Program-made: the position numbers and the translations under genes
Origin: an uncultured Erwinia sp.
Lineage (GTDB): Bacteria > Pseudomonadota > Gammaproteobacteria > Enterobacterales > Enterobacteriaceae
NCBI GenBank assembly: GCA_945290265.1
Contig: CALYQW010000033.1
Location: forward strand, 1 to 34,132
Length of the DNA: 34,132 bases
Direction: 5' to 3'
In this document: positions 19,991 through 26,776 of the stretch, piece after piece
Position numbering within the stretch: the stretch's first letter is position 1
Layout of the letters: each line of letters begins with the position of its first letter
Notes under the pieces: generated by a model
What the model saw: the letters and a program-made list of their open reading frames with translations, nothing else
What the model was told of the DNA's origin: nothing
Database searches by the model: none

Positions 19991-20141
19991 CCGACGTACA
20001 GCACTGTCTTATCCCTGCAGGTCGTGCTGTAGTTGGGTTTTAACAAAAAATCAAGTACTGTACACCGGAGCAGCATTCCGGTTAATTCAGAAAATCACCA
20101 GGCATCCCTCAGCACCAAAAGTGGGAGGGATCGCATTTTTT
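19990..20141 (+). ncRNA. Candidate structured small RNA with intrinsic terminator
   Basis: Three consecutive stems lie on one strand: TACAGCAC/GTGCTGTA (19997-20004 with 20024-20031), ACCGGA/TCCGGT (20064-20069 with 20077-20082), and ATCCCTC/GAGGGAT (20104-20110 with 20125-20131) followed by TTTTTT (20136-20141). No coding gene precedes the terminator, so it should end a transcript of its own. The 5' end is only an estimate; TTGATG near 19949 is a weak -35 candidate. I do not recognise it as any known enterobacterial small RNA. Confidence 0.4.
20104..20141 (+). terminator. Intrinsic terminator with no upstream gene
   Basis: A perfect 7-bp GC-rich stem (ATCCCTC/GAGGGAT), with extra inner CAC/GTG pairing, is followed after four bases by six T residues. 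It is oriented on the plus strand between glgB and the decayed gene at 20423. Confidence 0.65.
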
Positions 20142-20422
20142 AATTTCAGCGAAAATTAACAGGTAAAATATTCTTATCCGCAATAAATCACACACACTTT
20201 ATAGTTATCAAGTAAGCGCATAAGAATAGTGCATCCTGTATAAACGCCTTTTTATGTAAAAATAAAATATCAGATAATACTTATTTGTATTACCCCCCGC
20301 CAGGGCTATCCGATTAATATTATTTTTTGGTGCCGTTATCCGTCGTTAGTTCGGAAGTAAGCGCTGACAAGCATCACAGGGATATCAAAAAAGTGCGGAA
20401 TTTTAAATTAAGAGAATGAATT

Positions 20423-20879
20423 ATGGCTATTGGCATAAAAGGATCATTGACCAGCCTGCTGTTTCTTACGTCCATCAGGAGGGTCGCCGCTCCCGCAAAC
20501 AATAATCTCTGACAGGCACCCGGCATTATGTGCTCTACAGAGGGCTTAACCGCAAGCGAGCCAGAAATATTAACTGGTTTTTGCCCTGAGTCAGAATTCC
20601 GCTTCCTCAGATGGAATTAATCCGGCGCTGGATTGCGTTGCCCGCACGGTAAATCTGTATGTCTCTTCCGGGGTACCCTAAAAGAGTATGAAAATGGCAA
20701 CAGGGCAAAATAATAATGCTATTGTCCGGGGACTCAGTTTTACCGGGCCGGATGCTGACAATCTGGCGGATTTTCACGCCAATCCACAAAATCCACAGCT
20801 GACACTGTATGTTGGTGGCAATGACTTTCTTGCCATGGCTCTGCTGGTGCAGGCATTTGAACAACAGGGCACCCGCTAA
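20423..20879 (+). pseudogene. Decayed gene for an exported protein of unknown function
   Basis: An ATG at 20423 starts a signal-peptide-like sequence (MAIGIKGSLTSLLFLTS). The frame meets a TGA at 20510, continues coding-like in the same frame (GLTASEPEILTGFCPES) to 20618, shifts by one base (about 20600-20620) into SDGINPALDCVARTVNLYV, meets a TAA at 20679, then runs through GLSFTGPDADNLADF and PQLTLYVGGNDFLAMALL before ending at 20879. The pieces together look like one secreted or periplasmic protein broken by two stops and a frameshift, with the C-terminus lost. The last piece, a beta strand then loop then helix, faintly recalls the start of periplasmic solute-binding proteins, but I do not claim that family. 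No similar gene sits between glgB and asd in E. coli. Confidence 0.5.
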
Positions 20880-21005
20880 GCGGGCGCTGTGACGCCGCGA
20901 GCCCGGGAGCAGGGCGACGACGACTGGCCGCTCTGCTCACCAGTCCACGCGGCGGAATGGTGAAACGTATTTGATCTGGATTTTAAAAACACAAAGCTCA
21001 AGAAA

Positions 21006-22115
21006 TCAATCCACCAGCAACCGTAGCATCCGACGCAGCGGCTCCGCTGCCCCCCACAACAACTGATCGCCCACGGTAAAGGCTGACAAATACTCTGGCC
21101 CCATATTCAGCTTACGCAAACGCCCAACCGGCGTATTCAGCGTACCGGTCACCGCCGCCGGCGTCAGCTCACGCATCGTTCGATCACGATCGTTTGGCAC
21201 CACTTTCACCCACTCGTTGTGATTCGCCAGCAGTTGCTCAATCTCAGCCAGCGGCAGATCCTTTTTCAGTTTCAGGGTAAAGGCCTGGCTGTGACAGCGC
21301 AGCGCACCCACGCGCACGCATAAACCATCAACCGGAATAATGCGGCTGGTATGCAGGATCTTGTTAGTTTCCGCCTGCCCCTTCCACTCTTCGCGACTCT
21401 GGCCGTTCTCCAGCTGCTTATCGATCCACGGGATCAGGCTGCCCGCCAGCGGTACGCCAAAGTTATCGGTTGGCAGCACGCCATTGCGGCTGATTTCCGT
21501 TACCCGGCGTTCAATATCCAGAATAGCGGAGGCCGGGTTTTGCAGCGATTCCGCCACGCTGTCATGCAGCATTCCCATCTGGATCAGCAGCTCACGCATA
21601 TGACGCGCGCCACCGCCGGACGCCGCCTGATAGGTAGCCACCGACGCCCACTCCACCAGGTCGTTGGCAAACAGCCCCCCCAGCGACATCAGCATCAGGC
21701 TGACGGTGCAGTTACCGCCAACGAAGGTCTTAATTCCGTTACTCAGCCCGTCGCGGATCACCTGATGGTTAACCGGATCGAGAATAATCAGCGCTTCATC
21801 ATCCATACGCAGGGTGGACGCCGCATCAATCCAGTAACCCTGCCAGCCGGCGGCGCGCAGTTTCGGATAGATCTCGCTGGTATAATCGCCGCCCTGGCAG
21901 GTAATAATAATATCCAGCGCTTTCAGCGCTTCCAGATCAAAGGCATCCTGCAGGGTGCCCGCTGACTGCCCGGCAAAATCCGGTGCAGGCTGTCCGTGCT
22001 GAGACGTGGAGAAAAACACCGGACGTATCGCAGCAAAATCGCGCTCTTCCTGCATCCGTTGCATCAGTACCGAGCCGACCATACCGCGCCAGCCAATCAA
22101 TCCGACTATTTTCAT
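21006..22115 (-). CDS. asd: Aspartate-semialdehyde dehydrogenase
   Basis: A 369-residue cytoplasmic enzyme. It reduces aspartyl phosphate to aspartate semialdehyde with NADPH, the branch step to lysine, diaminopimelate, threonine and methionine, and is essential for cell-wall synthesis. The NADP-binding [13 protein letters not shown] is at residues 9-21. The catalytic Cys136 lies in [11 protein letters not shown], and the substrate-binding [13 protein letters not shown] is present. The length matches the E. coli type. The ATG at 22115 has AGGTG upstream. It stands alone, with its own promoter region at 22116-22325. Confidence 0.97.
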   Translation of the reverse strand: MKIVGLIGWRGMVGSVLMQRMQEERDFAAIRPVFFSTSQHGQPAPDFAGQSAGTLQDAFDLEALKALDIIITCQGGDYTSEIYPKLRAAGWQGYWIDAASTLRMDDEALIILDPVNHQVIRDGLSNGIKTFVGGNCTVSLMLMSLGGLFANDLVEWASVATYQAASGGGARHMRELLIQMGMLHDSVAESLQNPASAILDIERRVTEISRNGVLPTDNFGVPLAGSLIPWIDKQLENGQSREEWKGQAETNKILHTSRIIPVDGLCVRVGALRCHSQAFTLKLKKDLPLAEIEQLLANHNEWVKVVPNDRDRTMRELTPAAVTGTLNTPVGRLRKLNMGPEYLSAFTVGDQLLWGAAEPLRRMLRLLVD

Positions 22116-22216
22116 TTTGCACCTGCTTCAGGCTGCCTGCTGTGCCGGCAGATCGTCCGGCGAGAACAGTCATGCCCAACCTGTTAACGTGATAAGAAAA
22201 GGGTATAGCGATTATC

Positions 22217-22231
22217 CTTACAAGCTGTAAG
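22217..22231. promoter_or_regulatory. Perfect short palindrome in the asd promoter region
   Basis: CTTACA-AGC-TGTAAG, about 100 bases upstream of asd and within likely promoter elements (TTGCCA and GATAAT-like hexamers on the minus strand). It could be an operator for an unidentified regulator. No known enterobacterial consensus came to mind. Confidence 0.25.
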
Positions 22232-22325
22232 AAAAGTGGCAAGTGAATTAAATCAATCAGGGGGAATTTTTTAACAGATTTACTAATATCCGCCGCTCCA
22301 GGGCAGTCAGACGGACGCAGAAACA

Positions 22326-22360
22326 ACGCGCCCGGCGGTCATCAGACCCACCGGGCGCGT
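22326..22360 (-). terminator. gntU terminator
   Basis: A perfect 10-bp GC-rich stem, ACGCGCCCGG with CCGGGCGCGT, around a 15-base loop, just after gntU; the following U tract (TGTTTCTG) is short. Confidence 0.75.
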
Positions 22361-22365
22361 CAGGA

Positions 22366-23706
22366 TCAGGAGAGAAGCTCGAAGGCAATCATCCCGATAA
22401 TTGCCCCGGTGGTGCCGAGAATGGTTTCCATCAGCGTCCAGGTTTTCAGAGTCTGGGCTTCAGTCGCACCGGTAAAGCGGCCAAACAGCCAGAATCCGGC
22501 ATCGTTAACGTGACTGAAAATAATCGAACCACCGCCAATACAAATGGAGAGTGCCGCCAGCTGTGCGCCGGAATAATGCAGTGGTTCAATCACCGGCATA
22601 ATCAGACCCACAGTGGTCAGGCAGGCCACGGTGGCCGATCCCTGAATAATACGCACCGCACCCGCCAGCACAAAGCAGGCCAGCGCCACCGGTAACCCGG
22701 CTCCGGTCAGGGCGTTACCCAGCGCCGGCCCCACGCCGGAGTCCACCAGCACCTGCTTAAACACGCCACCGGCACCAATCACCAACAGGATAATGCCCGC
22801 CGGCTGCAACGCCGCACCACAGATCTGCATCACGCGCTCTTTGTCCATACCCTGACGATAAGCCAGGCCATAGATTGCCAGCAGGCAGGCCAGCAGAATG
22901 GCGGTAAACGGGTGTCCCAGGAACTCCAGCCACTCATACAGTCCGGAGCCGGGGGTGGTAAAGCGCGCACCGATGGTTTTCAGCCCCACCAGAATCAGCG
23001 GAAACAGGATCAGTGAAATACTGAAACCGAACGAAGGCAGTTTATTCTCATCAAAATGCGGGGTGTCAGATTCCGCAGCGGGCGCAAACTCAACGTGTTT
23101 GCTGATAAAGCTGCCGAACAGCGGCCCGGCGATCAGCATTCCCGGAATAGCAGCGCACAGCCCCAGCAAAATCATCCAGCCAAAATCGGCATGCATCTGC
23201 GATGCCAGCAGCATCGGTGCCGGCCCCGGCAGCAGGAAGGCGGCAGAAGCAGCTACCCCGGCAAACAGCGGGATCACCAGTTTTACCAGGTTATCCCCGG
23301 TACGACGCGCTACGGCGAAGGCAATGCTAATCAGCAGCACCACCGCGACTTCAAAGAACAGCGGCAGCGCGCAAATCAGGCCCGCCACCCCCATTGCATA
23401 GTGCGCGCGGCTTTCACCGAAAGTTTTCAGCATGCGCACCGCAATCTGATCGACCGCGCCGGTTTCATGCAGAATTTTGCCGAACATCGCGCCCAGCGCA
23501 ACGACGATCGCCAGGAAGCCAAGGGTTCCCCCCATGCCTTTCTGCATGGTTTCGGCAATATGATCCAGCCGCATACCGGAAAACAGGCCGGCACCAATGG
23601 AAACCACCATCAGCGCAACAAAGGCATGCATACGCGCCTTCATCACTAAAAACAGCAGCAGCAGTACCGAACCGACTGCCGTTAATACCAGGGTAGCTGT
23701 ACTCAT
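22366..23706 (-). CDS. gntU: Low-affinity gluconate transporter
   Basis: A 446-residue inner-membrane gluconate:H+ symporter of the GntP family, with about 12 or more hydrophobic segments. It aligns closely along its whole length with E. coli GntU (LFLVMKARMHAF at the start, VSHVNDAGFW-like IFSHVNDAGFWLFGRFTGA near the end). The start ATG overlaps the gntK stop as ATGA, so the two are translationally coupled. Together they import and phosphorylate gluconate. In E. coli yhgN separates this gene from asd; here it is missing. Confidence 0.95.
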   Translation of the reverse strand: MSTATLVLTAVGSVLLLLFLVMKARMHAFVALMVVSIGAGLFSGMRLDHIAETMQKGMGGTLGFLAIVVALGAMFGKILHETGAVDQIAVRMLKTFGESRAHYAMGVAGLICALPLFFEVAVVLLISIAFAVARRTGDNLVKLVIPLFAGVAASAAFLLPGPAPMLLASQMHADFGWMILLGLCAAIPGMLIAGPLFGSFISKHVEFAPAAESDTPHFDENKLPSFGFSISLILFPLILVGLKTIGARFTTPGSGLYEWLEFLGHPFTAILLACLLAIYGLAYRQGMDKERVMQICGAALQPAGIILLVIGAGGVFKQVLVDSGVGPALGNALTGAGLPVALACFVLAGAVRIIQGSATVACLTTVGLIMPVIEPLHYSGAQLAALSICIGGGSIIFSHVNDAGFWLFGRFTGATEAQTLKTWTLMETILGTTGAIIGMIAFELLS

Positions 23707-24248
23707 AATGTCCTGCTTTTATCCGTCACGGAGGAAATCGTTTCCAGCGTTGCCGCAACAACCTGATCCAATGGCTGGTTGATATCGACCACCCGCACAT
23801 CGCGCTCGTCGCGTCCCGGTTCTTCCAGGGTTGCAAACTGGGTCACCAGCATCTGCGGTTTGAAGAAGTGGCCCTTACGCGCGTGCAGCCGTGATTCGAT
23901 GGTATCGAAATCGCCGTGCAGATAGATAAAAGAAAGATTCGGATTGCCGTGACGCAGGGTGTCACGGTAACTCTTTTTCAGCGAGGAGCAGACAATCACC
24001 GACACCTGATTGGTGCGCTGCATGGCAAAGGCAGCATCATTGATGGCCTGTAACCAGGGCTGGCGATCGCTGTCATCCAGCGCATGTCCGGCGGACATCT
24101 TTTCAATATTGGCACGCGGGTGAAGAAAATCACCGTCTAGAAAAGCGGCGTTCAGCTGATTGGCTACCGCATTGGCCACAGCAGATTTGCCGCTACCGGA
24201 TACGCCCATTAGTACAAAAACCTGATGAGATGATGCGGAAGAACTCAT
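23703..24248 (-). CDS. gntK: Gluconokinase
   Basis: A 181-residue cytoplasmic kinase that converts gluconate and ATP to 6-phosphogluconate for the Entner-Doudoroff and pentose phosphate routes. The P-loop GVSGSGKS is at residues 15-22, followed by the family motif DGDFLHPRANIEKMSAGHALDD-like segment and VCSSLKKSYRD. Slightly longer than E. coli GntK at the N-terminus. The ATG at 24248 has GGAG eight bases upstream. First gene of gntKU; its promoter region holds a GntR operator and a CRP/Cra-like site. Confidence 0.96.
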   Translation of the reverse strand: MSSSASSHQVFVLMGVSGSGKSAVANAVANQLNAAFLDGDFLHPRANIEKMSAGHALDDSDRQPWLQAINDAAFAMQRTNQVSVIVCSSLKKSYRDTLRHGNPNLSFIYLHGDFDTIESRLHARKGHFFKPQMLVTQFATLEEPGRDERDVRVVDINQPLDQVVAATLETISSVTDKSRTL

Positions 24249-24291
24249 GATTGTTACTCCGGCAGAAAGATCGCGGGTGAAGTTGCTGACT

Positions 24292-24305
24292 TGTTATCGG
24301 TAACA
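24292..24305 (-). promoter_or_regulatory. GntR operator upstream of gntK
   Basis: TGTTA-TCGG-TAACA is a perfect inverted repeat of the enterobacterial GntR type (ATGTTA-N4-TAACAT), about 45 bases before the gntK start. Confidence 0.7.
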
Positions 24306-24360
24306 TTCTCCGGCTGCGCAACCCGGATGGCAACAAATGAAGGGGAAAAAAGCGGGTAAA

Positions 24361-24376
24361 TGTGAAACGCTTCAAA
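24361..24376. promoter_or_regulatory. CRP site overlapping a Cra-like palindrome upstream of gntK
   Basis: TGTGA-AACGCT-TCAAA matches 8 to 9 of the 10 CRP consensus positions. Within it, TGAAACGCTTCA differs by one base from the Cra (FruR) palindrome TGAAACGTTTCA. It lies upstream of the GntR operator, suiting an activator. Either or both proteins could bind. Confidence 0.5.
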
Positions 24377-24449
24377 AAACCGCGATTACAGACAACCGGC
24401 AGCACAAAGCGGTAAAGCCCTGGCTGGCCGGTTAATTAGTGATTTAAAA

Positions 24450-25445
24450 TCAGATACTTTTCCCTTCACAGAGAATAAAGCCAACGTCGGTAATCAGGCT
24501 GTCCACCGCGTCACCACGAATACGCGTCAACAGGCGGGCGGCGGCTTCGCGCCCCATTTTTTCACGCGGGGTGCGGATGGTGGCCAAACGTGGGGTGATC
24601 GCCTGGGCAATATCGTGATCGTGAAAACCGGCCACCGCCATCTGTCCTGGCATCTGTAATCCCTGGCGCTGGCATTCAAACATTGCCCCTATCGCCAGGT
24701 CATCGTTGGTACAGAACAGACCGTTGGTTTGCGGGTAACGCCGCTGTGCTTCCCGCATCAGCTCCGCGCCGGCAGAAAATGACGAAGCTTCTGACATCAT
24801 TACACTTTTCGGCTCAAGCCCGGCTTCACGCATCGCCCGGGCATAACCCTGCTCTTTTTGCAGCGTACGCTCATCAAGGCGCGCACCGAGGTAAACCGTA
24901 TGCTGATGGCCTTTTTCCAGCATCGCCCGGGTCATTTCCCGGGCGGCGGCAACGTTATCAAACCCTACCGCCATATCCAGGCAGGGAGAAACGCTGTCCA
25001 TCAACTCCACCACCGGAATACCGGCGGTTTCAATCATGCGCAACGTGGCGGGGGTATGCGTGCGTTCGGTGAGGATCAGACCGTCAATATTCCAGCCTAA
25101 CAGCGAGCGCAACTGCCGCTCTTCTTTTTCCGGACTGTAGGCAAAATGCCCCAACAGGGTCTGATAACCTGCCGCATCGGTCACTGCTTCAATGCCGCTC
25201 AGCACATCGGCAAACACCTGGTTAGTCAGTGACGGCAGCAGCACCCCCAGCGCACGGCTGGTAGCATTGGATAACATATCCGGCGCACGGTTCGGTATAT
25301 AACCCAGTTCATCCAGAGCGCGGGCAATCCGGGTTTGTAACGCGCCGGAAACCTGGTCAGGATTACGCAAATAACGGCTGACGGTCATCTTGGTGATGCC
25401 GACGCGGTCAGCAACATCCTGCAACACCGGTCTTTTTTTCTTCAT
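24450..25445 (-). CDS. gntR: Gluconate utilisation repressor GntR (LacI family)
   Basis: A 331-residue LacI/GalR-family repressor, released by gluconate. The N-terminal helix-turn-helix is VLQDVADRVGITKMTVSRYL (about residues 7-26), followed by the hinge helix with PNRAPDMLSNATSRALGVLL and a periplasmic-binding-protein-like sensor domain (VFADVLSGIEAVTD, GLFCTNDDLAIGAMFECQ). The ATG at 25445 gives MKKKRPVLQD and the E. coli length; the extension to 25487 adds 14 unmatched residues. Its ribosome site is weak, fitting a low-level repressor. It lies 201 bp before gntK on the same strand, with its own target site in between. Confidence 0.96.
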   Translation of the reverse strand: MKKKRPVLQDVADRVGITKMTVSRYLRNPDQVSGALQTRIARALDELGYIPNRAPDMLSNATSRALGVLLPSLTNQVFADVLSGIEAVTDAAGYQTLLGHFAYSPEKEERQLRSLLGWNIDGLILTERTHTPATLRMIETAGIPVVELMDSVSPCLDMAVGFDNVAAAREMTRAMLEKGHQHTVYLGARLDERTLQKEQGYARAMREAGLEPKSVMMSEASSFSAGAELMREAQRRYPQTNGLFCTNDDLAIGAMFECQRQGLQMPGQMAVAGFHDHDIAQAITPRLATIRTPREKMGREAAARLLTRIRGDAVDSLITDVGFILCEGKSI

Positions 25446-25497
25446 GAATTTCAGCTGGCTGGCAGAGGGATAAGCAGAGTGTATCAAACTACGCGGA

Positions 25498-25529
25498 AAA
25501 AATGAGAAAGGGTGCGACGAATCGCACCC
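25498..25529 (-). terminator. yhhW terminator
   Basis: GGGTGCGA (25510-25517) and TCGCACCC (25522-25529) form a perfect 8-bp stem, capped by a tetraloop. On the minus strand it is followed by a T-rich run (TTTCTCATTTTTT). Confidence 0.85.
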
Positions 25530-25562
25530 AATTTGTGACCGGATTAACTCAGTGAACGCGGA

Positions 25563-26258
25563 TTATACCGGCGGCAAATCAAACAGCAGGATCTCAGCAT
25601 CGCTGTCCGCAACCAGCTCCAGCACTGGTTCGTCCTGGATTGCCAGCGCATCACTGGTTGTCGCCTGCTGACCGTTAACACTAATCGTCCCTTTCACCAC
25701 CTGGATCCAGATATGGCGACCGGCAGCAACCTCAACCCGCTGCTGTTCTGCTGCACCTAACGCCCAGCGCGACAGCGTCATATCCTGGAAGACTTTCAGC
25801 GATCCCTCACGAGCATCCGGTGACAGCACCAGCTGGCGTCCGTGTACCTCATCAAAACGGCGCTGCTCATAACGCGGTTCAATGCCGGCTTTATCCGGGA
25901 TAATCCAGATCTGGTACAGATGCAGTGGCTCGCTGCTGCTGCCATTGTACTCAGAGTGCTGCACGCCGGTACCGGCGCTCATGATCTGGAACTCACCAGC
26001 CGGGATCTGCTCTTTGTTGCCCATGCTGTCCTGATGTTCAATCACGCCAGAGAGCACATAAGTCAGAATTTCCATATCTTTATGGGGATGGGTACCAAAA
26101 CCCTGTCCGGCAGCAATCACGTCTTCATTAATCACCCGCAACGCTGAAAAGCCCATAAATTGAGGGTCATAGTAGTTGGCGAATGAGAAGGTATGATAAC
26201 TGTCCAGCCAGCCATGGTTGGCATGACCACGATCCTGCGCTTTACGTAAATAAATCAT
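25563..26258 (-). CDS. yhhW: Pirin-family quercetin 2,3-dioxygenase
   Basis: A 231-residue bicupin of the pirin family; E. coli YhhW has quercetinase activity in vitro, and its physiological substrate is unclear. The metal ligands are present: His57 and His59 (GTHPHKDME), His101 and Glu103 (HSEY). The ATG at 26258 has AGGAGA seven bases upstream and gives MIYLRKAQDRGHANHG at the E. coli length; a TTG six bases earlier is less likely. It is transcribed alone toward gntR. The neighbour yhhX of E. coli is absent, bringing ryhB directly upstream. Confidence 0.95.
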   Translation of the reverse strand: MIYLRKAQDRGHANHGWLDSYHTFSFANYYDPQFMGFSALRVINEDVIAAGQGFGTHPHKDMEILTYVLSGVIEHQDSMGNKEQIPAGEFQIMSAGTGVQHSEYNGSSSEPLHLYQIWIIPDKAGIEPRYEQRRFDEVHGRQLVLSPDAREGSLKVFQDMTLSRWALGAAEQQRVEVAAGRHIWIQVVKGTISVNGQQATTSDALAIQDEPVLELVADSDAEILLFDLPPV

Positions 26259-26389
26259 GTTCAAATCTCCTCAACATTTTCAGTTAGTCTGGACCTGAAC
26301 CCGGGTTAATGATAGCGGAGAAAATTGTCACCTCTGTTCAAAATATTAGAAGGAAGAAAACCGCAGCAGGCTGGAGAGAAAAATGACAA

Positions 26390-26480
26390 AAAAAAGCCAG
26401 CACCCGAGCTGGCTAAAAATACTGAAAGCAATGTGAGCAATGTCGTGCTTTCTCATTCCGGCTGACGCCTTCCTGAAAAT
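26390..26480 (-). ncRNA. ryhB: RyhB, iron-stress small regulatory RNA
   Basis: On the minus strand the core AAAGCACGACATTGCTCACA, continuing to TTGCTTTCAGTATT, is almost the E. coli RyhB sequence. It ends in the hairpin AGCCAGC/GCTGGCT plus eight T residues (26414-26388). RyhB pairs with mRNAs of iron-rich proteins through Hfq when iron is scarce. Aligning TCAGGAAG with the E. coli 5' end places the start near 26480. The 5' third is diverged from E. coli. A strong Fur box overlaps the promoter just upstream. Position next to yhhW is syntenic with E. coli. Confidence 0.93.
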
Positions 26481-26484
26481 GCAT

Positions 26485-26503
26485 GACAATAATAATCATT
26501 ATC
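26485..26503 (-). promoter_or_regulatory. Fur box over the ryhB promoter
   Basis: GACAATAATAATCATTATC matches 17 of 19 bases of the Fur consensus GATAATGATAATCATTATC. It covers the -10 region (TATTAT on the minus strand); TTTACA lies about 18 bases farther up as -35. Iron-loaded Fur would block ryhB. Confidence 0.9.
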
Positions 26504-26632
26504 ATTCGCACTTGTAAAGTATTTTTATCCACTCTTTACATTCAGTATTTCGGATAAAATCCCATGATAATTCAGCGGGTTTCGCGAATACTCACCAGTG
26601 GCGGCCAGACTGACCGCCACTGTCGGGTCTTA

Positions 26633-26776
26633 GAGACTGTCCCAGAAGGCGTCATTGTTGAAGTCAGTTTGGACACGGCCAGCGCGCAGGAACCGCAGCG
26701 TACAGGTAGTACGTGAGGATTCTGAGCACTGCCCTGGTTCAGAATGACAAATAAAATAGCCTAATGGGATAGGCTC
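26633..26776. mobile_element. 144-bp MITE inserted at the ggt stop codon
   Basis: The ends are imperfect terminal inverted repeats: GAGACTGTCCCAGAAGGC at 26633, and on the other strand GAGCCTATCCCATTAGGC from 26776. Both ends are flanked by TTA (26630-26632 and 26777-26779), a 3-bp duplication of the TNA type made by the IS5/IS1031 group. The interior is also an imperfect palindrome centred near 26705, so the element can fold on itself. It has no reading frame. I recall similar intergenic repeats in Pantoea and Erwinia. The right TTA is the ggt stop codon (TAA on the minus strand). Confidence 0.75.
26758..26776 (-). terminator. ggt terminator provided by the MITE end
   Basis: On the minus strand, directly after the ggt stop, AGCCTA-TCCCAT-TAGGCT forms a 6-bp stem followed by ATTTTATTT. 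The hairpin is part of the terminal inverted repeat of the element. Confidence 0.6.

Noticed and set aside
19977-20159. A 60-codon frame over the candidate small RNA
   Set aside because: No ribosome site, no recognisable pattern, and it spans the hairpins and terminator.
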